From positions 2,294,001 through 2,358,000 of the forward strand of contig VWZX01006814.1 in the NCBI GenBank assembly GCA_013399015.1: a DNA stretch of 64,000 nucleotides. Reading direction: 5' to 3'. Position numbers and translations under genes: made by a program. Source of the stretch: Galbula dea. Taxonomy: Eukaryota; Chordata; Aves; Piciformes; Galbulidae. Positions 37,776 through 52,036 of the stretch are shown piece by piece (position 1 is the stretch's first letter; each line of letters opens with the position of its first letter). The notes under the pieces were generated by a model that saw only the letters and a program-made list of their open reading frames with translations, was not told the DNA's origin and did not search any database.

Positions 37776-38508
37776 GAGTTTATAAGCCGCATTTTCTGAT
37801 CTCTAAAACTGAGCTTTTTACTCAGCTCCCTAAAGACCTTCAGTGTCTGTGGATGACTGTTGTACAGTGCTGGTTTTATTACCAGGCATGACCATTAAAG
37901 AAAAAACCCTACAACAAGTAACACCAATTAAATTTTTGGAGAAAGCTGAATGAAACCTTTAATTTCTCTTCAGCATGTTCACCTTGAGATTCGGATCCCT
38001 AACAAACATGATCCCCTTGGTGTCTCCTTATGCCTTTGGTGTATATACATTGAAGCTATCCTATATTGTATATTGCTAAATATTCCTTAGACATACACAA
38101 TAACAGATTCATGTATATATTGATTGTTACTGGCTTTAGAGGTGATCTCACAGAGCTTATAGTTCCTCCCTTTGGACAGCCTACGTTTAGGGTAAAGTGG
38201 CTTGCTGGCTAGTTGGGGAGATGTCATTACAGCTGGCCAAGAGAGATCCAACAGCAATACCACACCAGCTTCATGGACAAAATATAAATAATTCCTTGAA
38301 CAGAGAAGATAACTGGTCTGAACTGACTCACAAATTGGTTCACACCCCTCTCATTTCCAGCTGTCTGAAGCAGTGTCTCTTCTTTCAACTCTATTGTACA
38401 AGAACTAGAAAAACAGTGTTTTTTTCCAAAATTAAGGTGGCATTGACAGTGTAGGAAGCCAAATTTTCTTGTGTAACCTTGTAGGCAGGGAACTTTAAAG
38501 ACCTTCAT
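37776..38508. other. Non-coding stretch, nothing recognised
   Basis: Unique DNA up to the CR1 tail. Frames at 38197-38454 (+) and 38227-38508 (-) cover the same bases on both strands and are not supported. Confidence 0.55.
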
Positions 38509-38584
38509 TGCTGTGGCAGGGGGGTAGGACTAGATGATCTTTCTAGGTCCCTTTCAACTCCTAACATTCTATGATTCTGTGATT
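38509..38584 (+). mobile_element. CR1 LINE 3' terminus (plus strand)
   Basis: Reads GCAGGGGGGTAGGACTAGAT, then GATCTTTCTAGGTCCCTTTC and AACTCCTAACATTC, and ends in ATTCTATGATTCTGTGATT (38566-38584), the diagnostic 8-base repeat tail. Only about 75 bases are retained, a severely 5'-truncated insertion. With the reverse complement of 17305-17505 it shares the AACTCCTAACATTCT end, so the two probably belong to one subfamily. Confidence 0.92.
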
Positions 38585-39221
38585 GTTGTTCCCTATGCCT
38601 TAAGATGGATAGGGCATTATGTAGTTAAAGTAGCATTCAGTTTTGAATCTCCTATTTTTAATAGGCAAAGATGTTAGAACTTTTCCCACTTAGGCCAGTA
38701 AACAGGGCTCTCAGCCAAAGCTTGTCCACATTGTCACACAGGTTTTACAGAAACAGATACCAAACATTATAAAATAATCCTCCTGAAACAGCTGGGTAGC
38801 AAGATTCTAGAGTACAAAAAAGCTCTGCTCCTTCATCTCCTTATTTATGTGCAAGTATCGCAGTTCTTTAAAAGGACCTCCCTTGGATAGAATTAAACAC
38901 AGATTTGTTTTTCCCTTCAGACCGGGAAACATCTCAGTTCTTCATCTGGTTTTGTAGACAGTGTACAAATTTCTGAAGACATGGCAATGACCTAGCACTG
39001 GCCTGTGCCTTCACTTCAAACTAGGTTTGACAAAATGAAAGAAAAGACTAACAACCCCACATAAATTTTTACTGTCTTGTCAGAAAGTCCAGTGTCATTG
39101 TTGACCAGTCTTGAGCTCCTGCACTATTATCTCCACTTGCTTCATCCTCCTGGGGCAAGAAAAGGAACAAGAGAGACAATAATAAAAGACGCTTATGTTA
39201 TTTCTATAGCTCTTGATTTGG
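38585..39221. other. Non-coding stretch, nothing recognised
   Basis: Unique sequence between the CR1 tail and the long G/T tract. No coding signal was seen. Confidence 0.55.
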
Positions 39222-39430
39222 AGTCTGTTTGTTTGGGGGGTGGGGAGGGGGTGTTGTTAGAGGGTTTTTGTTTGCTTGGGGGTTTTTTTGTGGTTTGGGG
39301 TTTCTTTGTGTCTACCGTTGTGTTTTCCTGTGGCAAGGGCTTTTTTTGTTGGTGTTATTTGGGGTTTTCTTGGGTTTGTTTTGGTTTTGGAGGATTTTTT
39401 TGTTTGATTGGTTTTGGGTTTTCTTTTAAC
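39222..39430. repeat. Long G/T-rich tract with quadruplex-type motif
   Basis: About 200 bases almost free of A and C on the plus strand, the longest of the G/T tracts. At 39235-39264 the G runs of 6, 4, 5 and 3 are separated by 1, 1 and 10 bases, which fits a relaxed G-quadruplex pattern. Frames at 39077-39457 and 39229-39429 (+), rich in G, F, L, W and C, are composition artefacts. The repeat is too degenerate for an exact unit; GGTTTTTTTG-like blocks recur. Confidence 0.85.
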
Positions 39431-40919
39431 ATCAGTAGAAGTAAGACTGATTCCTGAAGTACGCAGAAAACTGCATGAGACTTGGATTATTTCCTGTGAA
39501 ATTTAAATGTTCAAATGTTAACTACAGTGTGAATCAAATATGAAAACAATCCACCCCTTGCTTTCCCTGTTTGCTTGTTTGGAGTTGAAATGTCCAGTGA
39601 AAACTCAAGTCAGTCACTAAGCAAGACTTATTTTAGTTGATCGAAGCATTGATGAGATTTAAAAGCAGTCAGAAACACTGTCTGAACAAACTGGTTTTGG
39701 AATCATCCTGATTTATGATCCCAAACAGATTAACATTCCTATATTAACATCATCTTTCTTCAGCTTGGCAGTACTGTAATCTAATTATTGCTTTCTTTAT
39801 ATCACATATTTGAGGAATGTTAACTAGAAGCTGGGCATAACTAGTCAATGCAAACATTGTTGTTTCCTTTAGGTGCAGTGGGGTATTTCCAGCTACTGGA
39901 GGGACCCTTCTATTCCTCCTGAAGTGGAATGTGTTTTCTTCCTATTTGTAAAGTGATGATCTCCTGCAGACAGTCACATCCTGAACCAGCAAAGCGCATG
40001 TTCAAACTTGTAGATTCTGTTCTGAATGGAATGTGACATCTGCTTATATCCAAGTGCAATTATGTATGTCTTCAATGGTTATAAGCACAAGCTTTACATT
40101 AAGCATACTAGCAGAAGCACCTACTTGACCTGAAGCTTGCCTGCATTTACAATTTTCTCAATGTTTGAATTTCTGCTACTTCTATCCCCTAGGACTTTTA
40201 TAATACTTAAAATATGGGCTGGAGCAGAGATCTTCATTAGCATGTATACCACATGCAGCTTCTCCTCAACAGCTGCTTACAAATTAGGTGTAGCAGAAAC
40301 TGTCTCTGACCTTCAGTTAATTATTTTATACCACTACTGAATTTCAAGAACTCCAAGGGGTATCTTTTAGAAAATACCTGCTGAATATTTGAGGAGCAGC
40401 AAATGACACAGGGTCATCCATTTAATAGGGTAGTATTAGCATGCTGTTCTGAGGACCCAGAAGCAATCCTCCACACACCACCACTAGTCAAAGGGCAGCA
40501 GTGAATGACTCTCAGAAAAGGGGAATAATTTTTCATTTTTGAGAAAGTTCCATGGTACAAACTTTAACAGATCATTAAGAATTTCATATACAAGAATCTT
40601 GACCTAATTTCTGTTGACTTTTTAACTCTGGATCAACAGAGGAGAGATAGTTCTGTCAGGTGAGAACTTTTGAGCACACTAACTGTAGAGACAATGGTAT
40701 GTATAGGCACATCTCATCTGGACTCCTGCTTCTGAATGTGGTTTGCCTTGTTTGATCCATCCCACACATAAATTGTCAGAGTAGGACTCATCTCAGGAGC
40801 AATTTTCTCAGGTCTTAGATGACCAGCACCTTGGAGTACATACAGGTGTTACAGCTTTGTTATCCCCTGCAGGGACCTCAGCCAAATAAAAAAATGGTAA
40901 TATTTTTGGTAATACTATG
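39431..40919. other. Non-coding stretch, nothing recognised
   Basis: Unique AT-rich DNA. The frame 40137-40340 (+) is unsupported. Confidence 0.55.
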
Positions 40920-40990
40920 CATAATATTATATATATTATATACAATATACATACATTGTATATATGTGTATATATACACATATGTATAAT
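40920..40990. repeat. AT/GT-rich palindromic cluster
   Basis: An alternating purine-pyrimidine stretch with two self-complementary elements. One has arms at 40938-40946 and 40955-40963 with an 8-base loop. The other is a 22-base perfect palindrome at 40962-40983. TA/CA microsatellite decay is the simplest origin. The isoleucine/tyrosine-rich minus frame 40808-41038 is its translation. Confidence 0.75.
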
Positions 40991-43900
40991 AATGGTATAT
41001 GTTTTGGTAATATTAGCAGTAGTAACAACAATTGGCATACATTAGTTTACTCCTTTTCCTTATTTGACTCCTCAAATATCTATTGTCTTTTAAAAGTTAT
41101 TCTATATTATTTGCTCTTGTTCATTCCCTATAGCACATGAATATGAAAAAAGGAAAAAAAAAACCCACACAACAAAATTACACAATGTCACAGCCCAAGA
41201 AATTCCCAAAGAATTAGCTATGTTCCAGGAAATGCAATTGAAGGGGGTGAACCCATATGCTCAGCAGAGCTAACGTCTCTAAAGAAATGAAGCATCCTTA
41301 GTTACAAGGTATGTATGTATTCCCTTCAAGGTGGATATGTGGGGAAGTGGGACTGGCCAGGAAAATGGGTAAGAAATGTTCAGGAACAAATATACTCCAA
41401 GTACAAACGTGCTGCACAACAGAACCACCATATACCTCACTCATCTAATTCTCTATCAGAAAAAAGGGTGGGAACTACAGCATTAAGTAAAAATGGCAAA
41501 CACAGTATTAACTACTGCAAGATGTGGGACTGAAGGTGATATCTCTAAAAGTATGTTAGTGCGCACCCGTATTTTGTCAGAATGACATGCAAACAGATCT
41601 CTCTCCCATCCTCTCAAGCACTTTCTCCTGTTATTTTCTACCTGGCCTACTGTTCTATCAATAGTTTTTTATGCTGCAAAGCCTTAACACATCATCCCCA
41701 CTACCTCTACAGCACATTCTGGTTCATTGCACTTCAGCTGAGAGGACAATTGTTTGCAAAGCTTTGCAACAATTAGAATAACTCTTTTGGCACTAACGAT
41801 AGCATTGTATGAAGGGGGGGAACAAAAAGGTTAAAAAGTTTAGGAGAACTTATTTGCTGAGCAAAATACCTCAACTACATGTAACATCATCTTATAAACA
41901 GCTTTAGAACAGCTTGATTTTGGCTTGTTTAAATCTTGGTTTGCCTTGCCTGAGCTCATTAAACACCAGCATCAAGAGACAGAAAATTGATACCAAAGTT
42001 TAAAATGGTCAGAAAACTATCAAGAATCCAGACATTGTCTCTGGCTTTTAAAATCATCACTGAAGACTGCTGTTTTCATGACTGCAGTCTAGTTGAGTGA
42101 GCAGGAGACATCTCCAGAATTCACAGGCTGTGGACAGCCCTCTAGGACATAGATGCTGCCTGCTGATCCAATCCACCAACACTGAAATCTTGTCACTGCT
42201 CTGTTTCGCTCTGACAGGCAAATACAAAACAATCTTTTACACATTCAGCCTTGCCTCAGAGACACTGTAAAACAGAATGTTCAATCACACACATTAAGCA
42301 CAAAATGACAGAAGACTAATGAATAGAAAGAAGAGAGGGGAAGGCATTTTGGAGGAAAATACTGTCAAAACCAAATAATAGATTTGATTGCTTAACATCT
42401 ACTAAAATAAATCCTTGTGGTGGTTTTGAAAACCTCAAATCACTTACAAGCTCTGATTCAAAGTGCAATGAAATCAATAGGAAGATGTCTTGTGTCTAAG
42501 AAAGTTAAGAGATAAGAAAATGCAGAAGACAAATTTGATTTTGCCCAAAGCTGTGCACATTTTTTACTTCACTTTTGCTCGTGAGTGGTAACGTATGCTT
42601 TGGTACACAAGGAACTAAATCATTTATGCATTGCTTTACAGCTTATTACCGAAATTTTCTACAGTGAGGCCTGCACTTTCAGATGTCATTATTTATAAGA
42701 AGTCTTATTTCATTTGATTGACTTTTTTTCTCCCCTTGGCAGTTGTAGTTACATTTTATTGTTGTTATTTTTCTGGATTGATCAAACCACTACGAGGAAT
42801 ATGAAAACAAAAGTTATACAAGTAAACAAGCTGCAACTGCTTCAAACAAATAGAACAAGCCCTTTACAAGAGGGGGCTGGTTTTTAAAAAGATTCAAACT
42901 TGAAGAATCTATACAGATGAATTACTATGCTGAGACTTCTCTATATATCTTTCTGTATAAAATAATTAAGGCAAATGAAACTTTTATTAAAAAGATAAGA
43001 AAGCCAATTTCTTTCTGAAAAGGGAATAGCAATTTGAAGAAATTGTGTTCCTCAAAATGTGAATTTGAGTAATACGTTGTGCATCCATAAAATTTGCCAT
43101 GTTACAAAGATGAAAAACTAATCAATATAAAAAGGAATGAAACAGCAGACAAAATCCAAACAAATCTGAGAACCAAGCTAGAAACAGGATGAAAGTGCTG
43201 TTTATATAGAAAGAAAAAATGCATGCTTACACACTGATTATAAACAAGAATTCTTCTATTAGCTGACTTTTCATCTCTGGAAACAGCATGGAATAAGAAT
43301 AATAAGTGAAAATCATACAATTGAAGCATTTGTTCATGGTGCACACTCAGTTGCTTGGGTGCAGAAGTAGTATAGGTATTTTCATTTGGCAGTGGATTCT
43401 CATTACATAGGCTTGTCCTTCTGCCAGCCTGTTAGCTCAGAATCAACAGCACACAAACTCTGCCTCCCTTCATTGGATGTGAATGTCTTTGTACAGTCTA
43501 CATGCTTTCAGAGCTTAGTGTCATGTTGTAACATTACAGCCATAATTGTCTGATTAATTGAATATCTTTCAGATAACCTATGCTTTATTACCTGCAGAGT
43601 TCATCTCCTCTTAAGTCAGGAACGATTAAAAACAGAAACAAGAAAAAAATTAAAAAATAAACAAGTAACAGAGATCTGGCCTTAAAAACTCAACCAAGCA
43701 AAGAAAAACTCACAATTGAAAAAAAAGATTTCTCACTAAACCTAAACCAAATATTATTCACAGATGTAGGAAGTTGGGAAATAAATGTTAATTGACTTTT
43801 CTGTGCTCTCATCTTCAAAAACCCAACACAACCAAATTCTGTATCTCAGCTTGAGCATACTGTATTTAACTATCTGAGTTTGTACCAAAAAGCCACTTGT

Positions 43901-46900
43901 TATTTAACTAAAGACTTAGAGACATTATTACCAGAGATAGAAGTATGGCTGAAGCAGGCAATTTTCTGGAAATAGGCTAACAGCTGAATGGCCAAAACAA
44001 AACTTTATTCACCATTAGAGCAATTCTGGAAATAAATCTTGCTGACTTTGTTAACTTTCCCACCTGATGTACTTCATTCCTGGAAATTTTTTTGGCCAGC
44101 TACTACTAACTACTACATAGCTTTCTAGGTTGTCACTAGAGGTGACACTTCACACAGGAACATTAATGAGCAGGCAACAGACACAAGAGGGTAATTCTCC
44201 AGGGAATGCTGTGGCTATATTCCTACAAATATTAACCCAACTGGCCACAAGTGAGCCCAGCAGCCTGAAAGAACAACCTCCTACACCTATACTTGATGAT
44301 TTCTCCACATCCTGATAGAAGGTTCCACTCTCTGGGGAGGGAAGTGACAGAAATATTGCAGAGGAGCCTAAGTAGAACAACCCATGCATCACTTCAGAAC
44401 ATGGTGAGCTACAGCTTGCTTCCCTTCACTAAAACTGGAGAACTGGGAATACCTATATTTGCAAAGCCGAAGGTAGGTGAAAAGAAAGGAAAAGTACTCT
44501 GGACTCCTTGATTGAAAGTGACAATCAGTCCCTAGAAGCAGAGAGAGTTTGCTATGCTTCCAAGTCAATTCTCCTTCACAACAGGGTGGTTCATTAGCTG
44601 TTTAATTTCAGAGACTCTGATGTACTCTGGATTCCTGGGTATTAAAGGAAGCCATGGTGTAGGACTAAGGAATTTAGCATGGCATCTGCTCCATTCTCTT
44701 TCCATATGGAGAACTATTTGGTCTACTCTTAAAACATTTCCGTATAAAATACTACTTATTTTTTGTTTTGATCTTCACAAGTTGTTCTCTCCTCCGCATT
44801 AAGTGTCAAGTTGAAAGCAAATCTCTTGGTTTCTTGCTGCCTCTCCCCACCTTTATTCTTAATCTTTTAATTAGTCATCCTCTGGTAGCATCCTGCAAGA
44901 CATCTGCTCCTACGACATCACTACTTGAAACTTCACTCTACCTAGAAATCTCTTTACTAATGTGGGACTTGTACAAATGCAAGTAAACAGATATTTAGAC
45001 CAAAAGGATCAAAGAGAACTTCTCATACACTAACAACATAAAATTAGAAGCTCTTTAGAATGAAGCAACAAAACCTGAAAATTCTGCAGCATGCCACAGG
45101 AAAGCTCAATAGCACTGCCAAGGTACGTATAAGAACGGGTGCCCTCTAGACCCTAGTCAGGTACCAAAATTCTTAGTTTGTGCTGAAACAAGGGCATTGA
45201 AAAAAGGTGCTCACACATTAATATTTTCCAGCATCATTTAACAGGAAGCCTCCAGATAAGTTTTCAGTATGTTAATGGGTCTAAAGAGAAATACAGATGG
45301 GATTTTTAGACAGGTGCCTAAGAAAGTTCTAGCAAGTGCCAGTCTGAATCTTTAGATACCTTAAATATTTACATGCCTTTTAGGTCTTGATAGGAAAGGT
45401 ATCTGGGTGTTTGTGCTTTAATCCTAATGCCTTTCCTCACTGGGGCTAGACTTGCAGATAAAAAGGAACTTCAGTTAATTTCTATTTAAAACCAAGATTA
45501 ACTAATATAATCCTTTAATACTTTAGCACAGAGTGGGGTTCTAACTGATATCAGTTTGTTATGATTTCCTAATATTTCTCCCATTTTTGTTGATATCAGA
45601 GGGAAAAGTGGCCTAATGTTTTAAATATTTGACTGAAATTTGTGAATTCAAAATCCAAGCTTTAGTTAAACTAAGAAAATCTTTTGGGAGATTTTTTTTT
45701 AAGTTTTATTTCCTGCTGTTGCCAATATGAGTTCAAGTTCAATAGCTTTTATTAAAGGAAAAGGAAATGAAAATGCCTAAGTTCAGGAGTGTTTTGTTTC
45801 AAAATTTTCAATGTAAAAGGTACAATTCCAAAGAAGTTGGGAAGAAAAAGTAATTTTGCATTACCAGAAGAATGAATTTTTGAAACATCAAGAGAAATGT
45901 TTTGATATGTACAGAATCATCACAATTTATTCATGTGTTGTCTGAAGTTACTCATGTAATATGACTTCATCTTCCCAGGTACATTCTGTCCTTATGATGC
46001 TGTCTTCTCCATCTCCTTTTTTTGTGACAAAGTTACTGTTCTTTAGGGAAATGTCATCTAGGTCTAGATGAGATAAGCTGAATCATTTGGCCATAAATAC
46101 AATTAAAAAAAACAAACAGTAACATCTTTCCAAATACAGCTCATTTTTTTCTGTATCTTGTGTATGTTGCAAGCCCTGCTGCTGTTCACCAGCTCTAGGG
46201 CCTAAATGTCATGCCTGTTGGCTAACATGTACTTGATGTTTATTCTCCTTTTATCCATTTGTATTGCGTTCATGTTTTTCTTGAGCCTAGGGTGACTCAC
46301 AGAAACATCAATCTTTAGAGGTGACTTAGAGAGTGGTATGAGGGAACAAGTCCAGGCAAAGTGTACTCGGGATGAAAAATATTGATTAATCCATCATATG
46401 GCTATTCAAAATGAAACAAAACCAGGATATTTAAACAAGGCAGTTAAAAATGTAAACTCCTGTACTATAAGAAAGATCAGTTCTGTACCTGTTTTTCCAC
46501 ACTAAGCTCTATATTTCTTTGACTAGCCATGCTCTCCTGAGTGTCTGGCCACACAGAAGCTCATTTCAACTGCCCCATCCACTCTGATTCTAAAGTAATC
46601 AGGAAAAAGAGCTCTTTATAGAGCTTGACACTTCTCTTGAATTGCTTTCCTTCCAGAAAAAAAGATTAAACAGGGTGGTAGTGGAAAGATAGCCATTAAA
46701 CTGTATTGATTCTGCAACCGGCCACAGTGTTAGAACCTTCCCTCAGAAGGCCACTGGGCCCATCAACCTCTCACTCTACTGGAGGCAGAAGCACAACTCT
46801 GCTAAGCCCTACGTGAGGCCTCTCCCTAGCTATTCTACAAGGGAGACTTTCTGTGGGATTCCACAGCAGCTGCTAGAACCAGGCTCAGCTGAGGGATCAG

Positions 46901-49900
46901 CTGTTTCAGTCCCACCACTTTTTTCCCCCAACATAGCTGTTTGTTTCCAAAAAGATAAAAAAACATACAGCAACCAGCAAGAGTCTAAAACCAGAAAAGC
47001 ACACCTACTGAGATGGCCTACTATACATTTAATCTTGCCAGAAATAGTTGTCAAGGAGATTAATAACCTCTTGGTCTTTTTTTAAGGACACAAGAGAAAA
47101 TACTTATGTCACTACAGACTTTATTAGGGACTTTTCTTTCTATGAGCACTTAACTCTCCAGTTCATCCACATCACCTCTTAACATCAGTACCTTGTGAAG
47201 GTGGGTCATTGATGAGGGAAGATGCAGAACTAAAAGCAATAAAAGATCACTAGAAGAATTTGGACCTTTTGAGATGGAACGTTAAATATAAGGCTCCTGA
47301 AAGTGATGTGAAATACTGGAATTTAAGGATCTGGAGAACTGGATTATCACTTATTGGTGATTTGGTTTACCAGTTCCCATGTTCAAGAAAAGGTGGGGTT
47401 CTACTCAGATTGTCAAAGCTGACAAGTAACAATAAATCCCACAAACTTTTAACCCTACATAGGTTCATAGCATCTGTCGTGGTTAACTCTAAACACACTG
47501 GAGATACTTGTCTTTCTCCCAGAAAATAGGAATGGGACAGATAGATTTCCAGAAACAGACTATGCCTGCTACAAGGTACTGCTTCTTTCATGTCTCCCTC
47601 AAAAGCCTTCTAGTTCAGTTTCCCACATAGGAAAGATCAAGAAAGATAAATGTAAAAGTTTGCCCAGAAGGAACTTCTAAACAAGAACTGTACATCAAGA
47701 GGATGACACAAGCCTCTTGAAGGTGAAGAGTCTTTGTCTATCAGCTAAATCAACTAAATATCTGGCAATGCCCACTGCCAGGTACCAGAATCACAGAGAG
47801 CAGCCAAATAGCTCCAATTTCTCAATGCTCAAGCCTTAAAAGCACATTTCTGAAAACTGACTTGTCTTGTCCTGGACCTCATAATTATCCACACCTGCTG
47901 TGAAAGCTGAATGAGCAGAGCTTTTAGGAAACAGAATCCAGAAGTGTAGCTCTTCACTGATGGAAAATTGAAATGATGAGGCATTACCCCTACAAAAATA
48001 TAGCAAGAAAACCTGGATGACAGCTGAAACAAAAACTGACAGAGAGGTTATTTCAGAAATTACAGAAAGGGCACCAGTCAGTAATGACATGAAGAGCCTA
48101 GAGGGATGAGGAGATTTTTCTCTGAGCCTTGCTTGTTTTCTGTAATGGTATTTTCCTTTAATGTACAGCAGAGCTCTCATATTGGCAACTGCTAATATCT
48201 CTGGATGAACAGTGGTGTCTAGTACTCCTCAGGCATTCTATGGCCTTTTTTATTAGCATACCACATTTAAGAGAGAGTTCACTGTCTGTTGAGCTACAAA
48301 AATCTCACTTGTAAAGAACTAAAGTTGTGTTCCCTGTGTCAGGGACTTAATTAAAGTAATAAACAAAGGTAGATCTTTGAAAAAGGTTAATCATAAAGCA
48401 AGCCAGTTTCTGGCTTCAACTAACTTGTGTGTTTTATGGAAAGGAAGGACGGTCAGCACAACAAGTCTTGTTTTTCTTTTGTGGTAAGTTGAAAAATGAA
48501 ATTTACAATTTTTTCACATTAAGCAAGAAATGGAGAAGTATGAGAACACCTGGTTTGAAGAGATTTTTAACTCAGTTTTGAAGAAACGTAGAGAAGAACA
48601 TGAAAGCTGCACTACTTAACTTTATTCAGCCACTATGGCCAAGCCATACCTAGTTACCTCTTGTTCAGGTGATGCATTTCTTCAAAAATGTATTGGAAGA
48701 ACTAGGTCATAAATGTGAATGTGCAAGATTTAAAAATGGCACATTTTGGGTTTTTTCCCCTTAATCCTTTCAGGGGAATGGAGAACAAAATTCCAAAGAA
48801 CACTCCTTCCATCCCCAGGAAGGATTAAACCTTGATTGAGAACAGAGGACATTGATTGACACAGCAGAGACTTGTCTGTTATACCTAGGAGCATATAACA
48901 CCATGAGGAGCTGAAGGAAAAAGGAAAAGTTTACACTAATGTTGTCATATACTGGGTAAGAAGTGAGCTCTAGGTTCCTTACTACTACTGGTTTCTCTTG
49001 CTCCCCAGACTAAGGAAAACAAATTTCCATTGCTAGTCAAAAGAAATACAACACCTGTCTACATTCAGCCAGTTCGAAATGTTTTCTTCCACAGGAGAAT
49101 GTCTGCATAACGCTGGTTCCCTTGTCAGGTTAACAACAGCTGTGGGACTTATTAGACTGACCTTGTGTTGAATATTCAACAGTAAGTTGCTAGTCATCTG
49201 AAAGGCCTCATAGGAGCCAAAATGTACATGAGCTAGGACCAATGATTTAAAATATATCCCTGTGCAGATTTTGAAAACAAAATGCACTTTGCGCAGAAGA
49301 GTAAAGTCTGGTGAGTAGGTGAATTGTCAAAAAGCCTGCACTGGCTTATTATTTATATTCACAGAACTTTTCGTGTTTAAAATAGAGGCTGGTGAGGGTT
49401 TGCAAAGGCTGATGTGCTCCTTGACACAATATTGGAAGTCCTGCTCTTCTTGACTGAGCCACTGTGGATAGCTCTCTGGCCCGCTTACTGTTGCTTAAAC
49501 CTTTATCTTTCATAGAGAAATAAGATATTTGACATTAAAAGTGAAGACAAATATTTACAAAGAAAACTGTGAGAGAAAAGGGCTGTGTATACTTAATGCT
49601 GTTAGTGTGTATTGTCAGGTGCAGCTGGAACAACCAACTTGAATGCATATGGACATAGCAGGACAGAGACAGTACAATACAATAAGCTTCCACAGAGTGA
49701 GAAGTCAGATGTGATTTAGAGGAATATAGTTTTTAAGTGTTAGTAATAAAAGAAGCCTTTGACATAGTGAAAGCCCTGGGCCCCAAAAAGAGTTTTCTGA
49801 AGGCAAGAGAGGCCTATCAAGCTTAAACCATGCTCCAGTGAAATCAGATGAGTTGTATCCCCTCCATTGTAAGCAAGGCCCTCAGAAAAGACACAACTAG

Positions 49901-52036
49901 TAAAAAACTGATGAATGTCAATCAGGAGATTTCCCCAAAAAGACTAGATAGGACTCAAGCTGAAGGTTAAGGGAGCACCTGATGACAGTTTTGGAGACAG
50001 CAACACCTTGCTGAGAGTTGAGCTCTAGGCAGTGCTAGGAGTAATGAGGATCAAGGCAAGAGAGATTTACACTATTCTCTGGGGAATAAAAGAATTCCAG
50101 ACATCTAGAGATATGACTTAATAGTTTAAAAACTTCAAAGACCTTTCCAAATCATAGCCTCTGCCCTCTTGCTCCCTGCAAGATAGGGCAGTAAGAACAA
50201 CTCTTTCAGCAGCTGTTTGCACTTGACCCAAGGGCTGTCTCTCCACAGCTCTGTCTGTAAGCCACTGCACTGGAATGAGATCAAGTACACCCATCTGTGT
50301 CCAAATTATACATTTTACCAGGCACAAAGTCTATCCAGATGGCAGATATTCATCTGCTGCCAGTAATCTGCTTCACCATAGCAAATTGATGAGAAGTCAT
50401 CTCAGCAACATTTTAAAAATAAAAAGGATATACAGATGTTGGGGTTTGTTTGTTTTTAACTAACAAGCCATCCAGGGGAAAAAAATTAAATATTAAAGCT
50501 TGTTGTGCTGCTACAGAACACAGAGTCATTTGGTTTAAAACCATGCTATTTACTAGTACTTTAATTTCTGACAACCAGCAAATGCAGCAGCTACGGCTGC
50601 TTGCCTGCTGTGTGTTGAAGTGTTTACAAACTTTGCTCTTGCCTTCCCATAACTCCTTCCAACCATGTACTGGAATAGTTGTGGAGTTTATAAACATCCC
50701 TCCTTTCTCTATATCCCTTTACATATTAAATTTCCTTTGTTCCTGGAGAAGAGCTCTAAGTATTTCTCCAACTGACTTTTAGCTCCTTTAACTCTCACCT
50801 CTTCTCCCTTACGCAAACTTTTAAGCAAAAAATAGTCCTAGGAAATCTAGTTTTGGCAATGTTAAGTCATTTTGGAGCTGGTAAAGCAGTTCCTTGCAGA
50901 AGTTAGGAATTCATATCAAGACATAAACAAGAAGCAATGCTGGATGATTTTTACAGTTGTGAACCATCATGGTGTCCTAGTTTTCTGATCTTGCCCTCCA
51001 ATACAGCAGCTACAGTAGTAGCTGTGAACTTTTAGAGGTTCAATATAAGACTCTTGAAATTATGTTGAACTCCAGCATCAAGGTCATAAGCTCAAGAAGA
51101 TCAAGGAAGATGCAATTTCCACTTTTTTTTTTAACGCCTGTGATGTCAGAGAGTAAAAAACCCTTTTCTCTTTGTTACTTCAAAAGCTTTGAGGTTCATG
51201 TCTTATTTCACTTTGGAGGACCCACAACATCGTAGGATTAAGTGTGTAAATGCCTACACAAATGTCTCTTGATTTTCTGATATTAAGACACAGAAGATGA
51301 CTGTCTCTTTCTTCTCCAAGAATCCTAAAGCCATCAATGGGAAAAGCCTACAGGTAGCAAAGGGGGTTCTGCAGAACCAGCAGCAGGGTGTCAGCACGCA
51401 TACCTCCATACAAGCACCAAACGGGGCAGAGAGGCAATACCTCTGAGCAGTTCAAAAGTCTGATTTCATCCATGAAACTTTGAGTTTTACTGATTGCTTG
51501 GGATTCTGCCATAAAAAAAAAGAGCAAATCATACTAGATGGCCTTATATCTAACAGTTTGACCTTAGATTGTATTCTCCATAATATTTTCTGTGCCTGAG
51601 TACTTTACTACCAGGAGAAAACATGCAGTATATTTGTAGCAGCCAGAAAAACAATAAAAATGTTAGCATGTCAATCAACCCACTGCTCAGGAGTAACAAG
51701 TATGATTTAAATAAATGCAGAAGCAGAATCAGAAAAATGAGGAAAAATATTACAGCCACAGATAAACTTATTTTTCCTTTCAGTTTTGGAAAAACTAAAG
51801 TTCATTGCATTTCTTATTGGTACTTACTGAAAATAATAAATCCTGTCTATTTTGCAGCTGAATTAGTGAAGTTGGCACTCCCACACTGAAACCATTTCCT
51901 CAATACAACAATACATAATCCAGAAGTCTCACCAAAAATGAGTATCAAGTTTGTTGACATTTGCCTGCCTAGTGCAATGTTTCCATTTCAAGCTGGAGAA
52001 AACAGGAAATGGGAAACCTCAAGAAATTGGGGCTTA
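40991..52036. other. Long non-coding stretch, nothing recognised
   Basis: About 11 kb of unique AT-rich DNA. It has many short frames (for example 44150-44392 minus, 44554-44802 plus, 46813-47085 plus, 47836-48180 minus, 50450-50782 plus). Several pairs are open on opposite strands over the same bases, and none shows a domain, a signal or splice logic. A G run sits at 41814-41821. No CR1, LTR or tandem repeat was recognised. An uncertain old-repeat resemblance near 45290-45345 was not accepted. Confidence 0.5.

Noticed and set aside
39077..39457. 126-codon frame rich in G, F, C and W (+)
   Set aside because: Translation of the G/T-rich tract; not a membrane protein.
45290..45345. Resemblance to an old repeat (GGATTTTTAGACAGGTGCCTAAG)-type block
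   Set aside because: Too short and too diverged to tell from chance.
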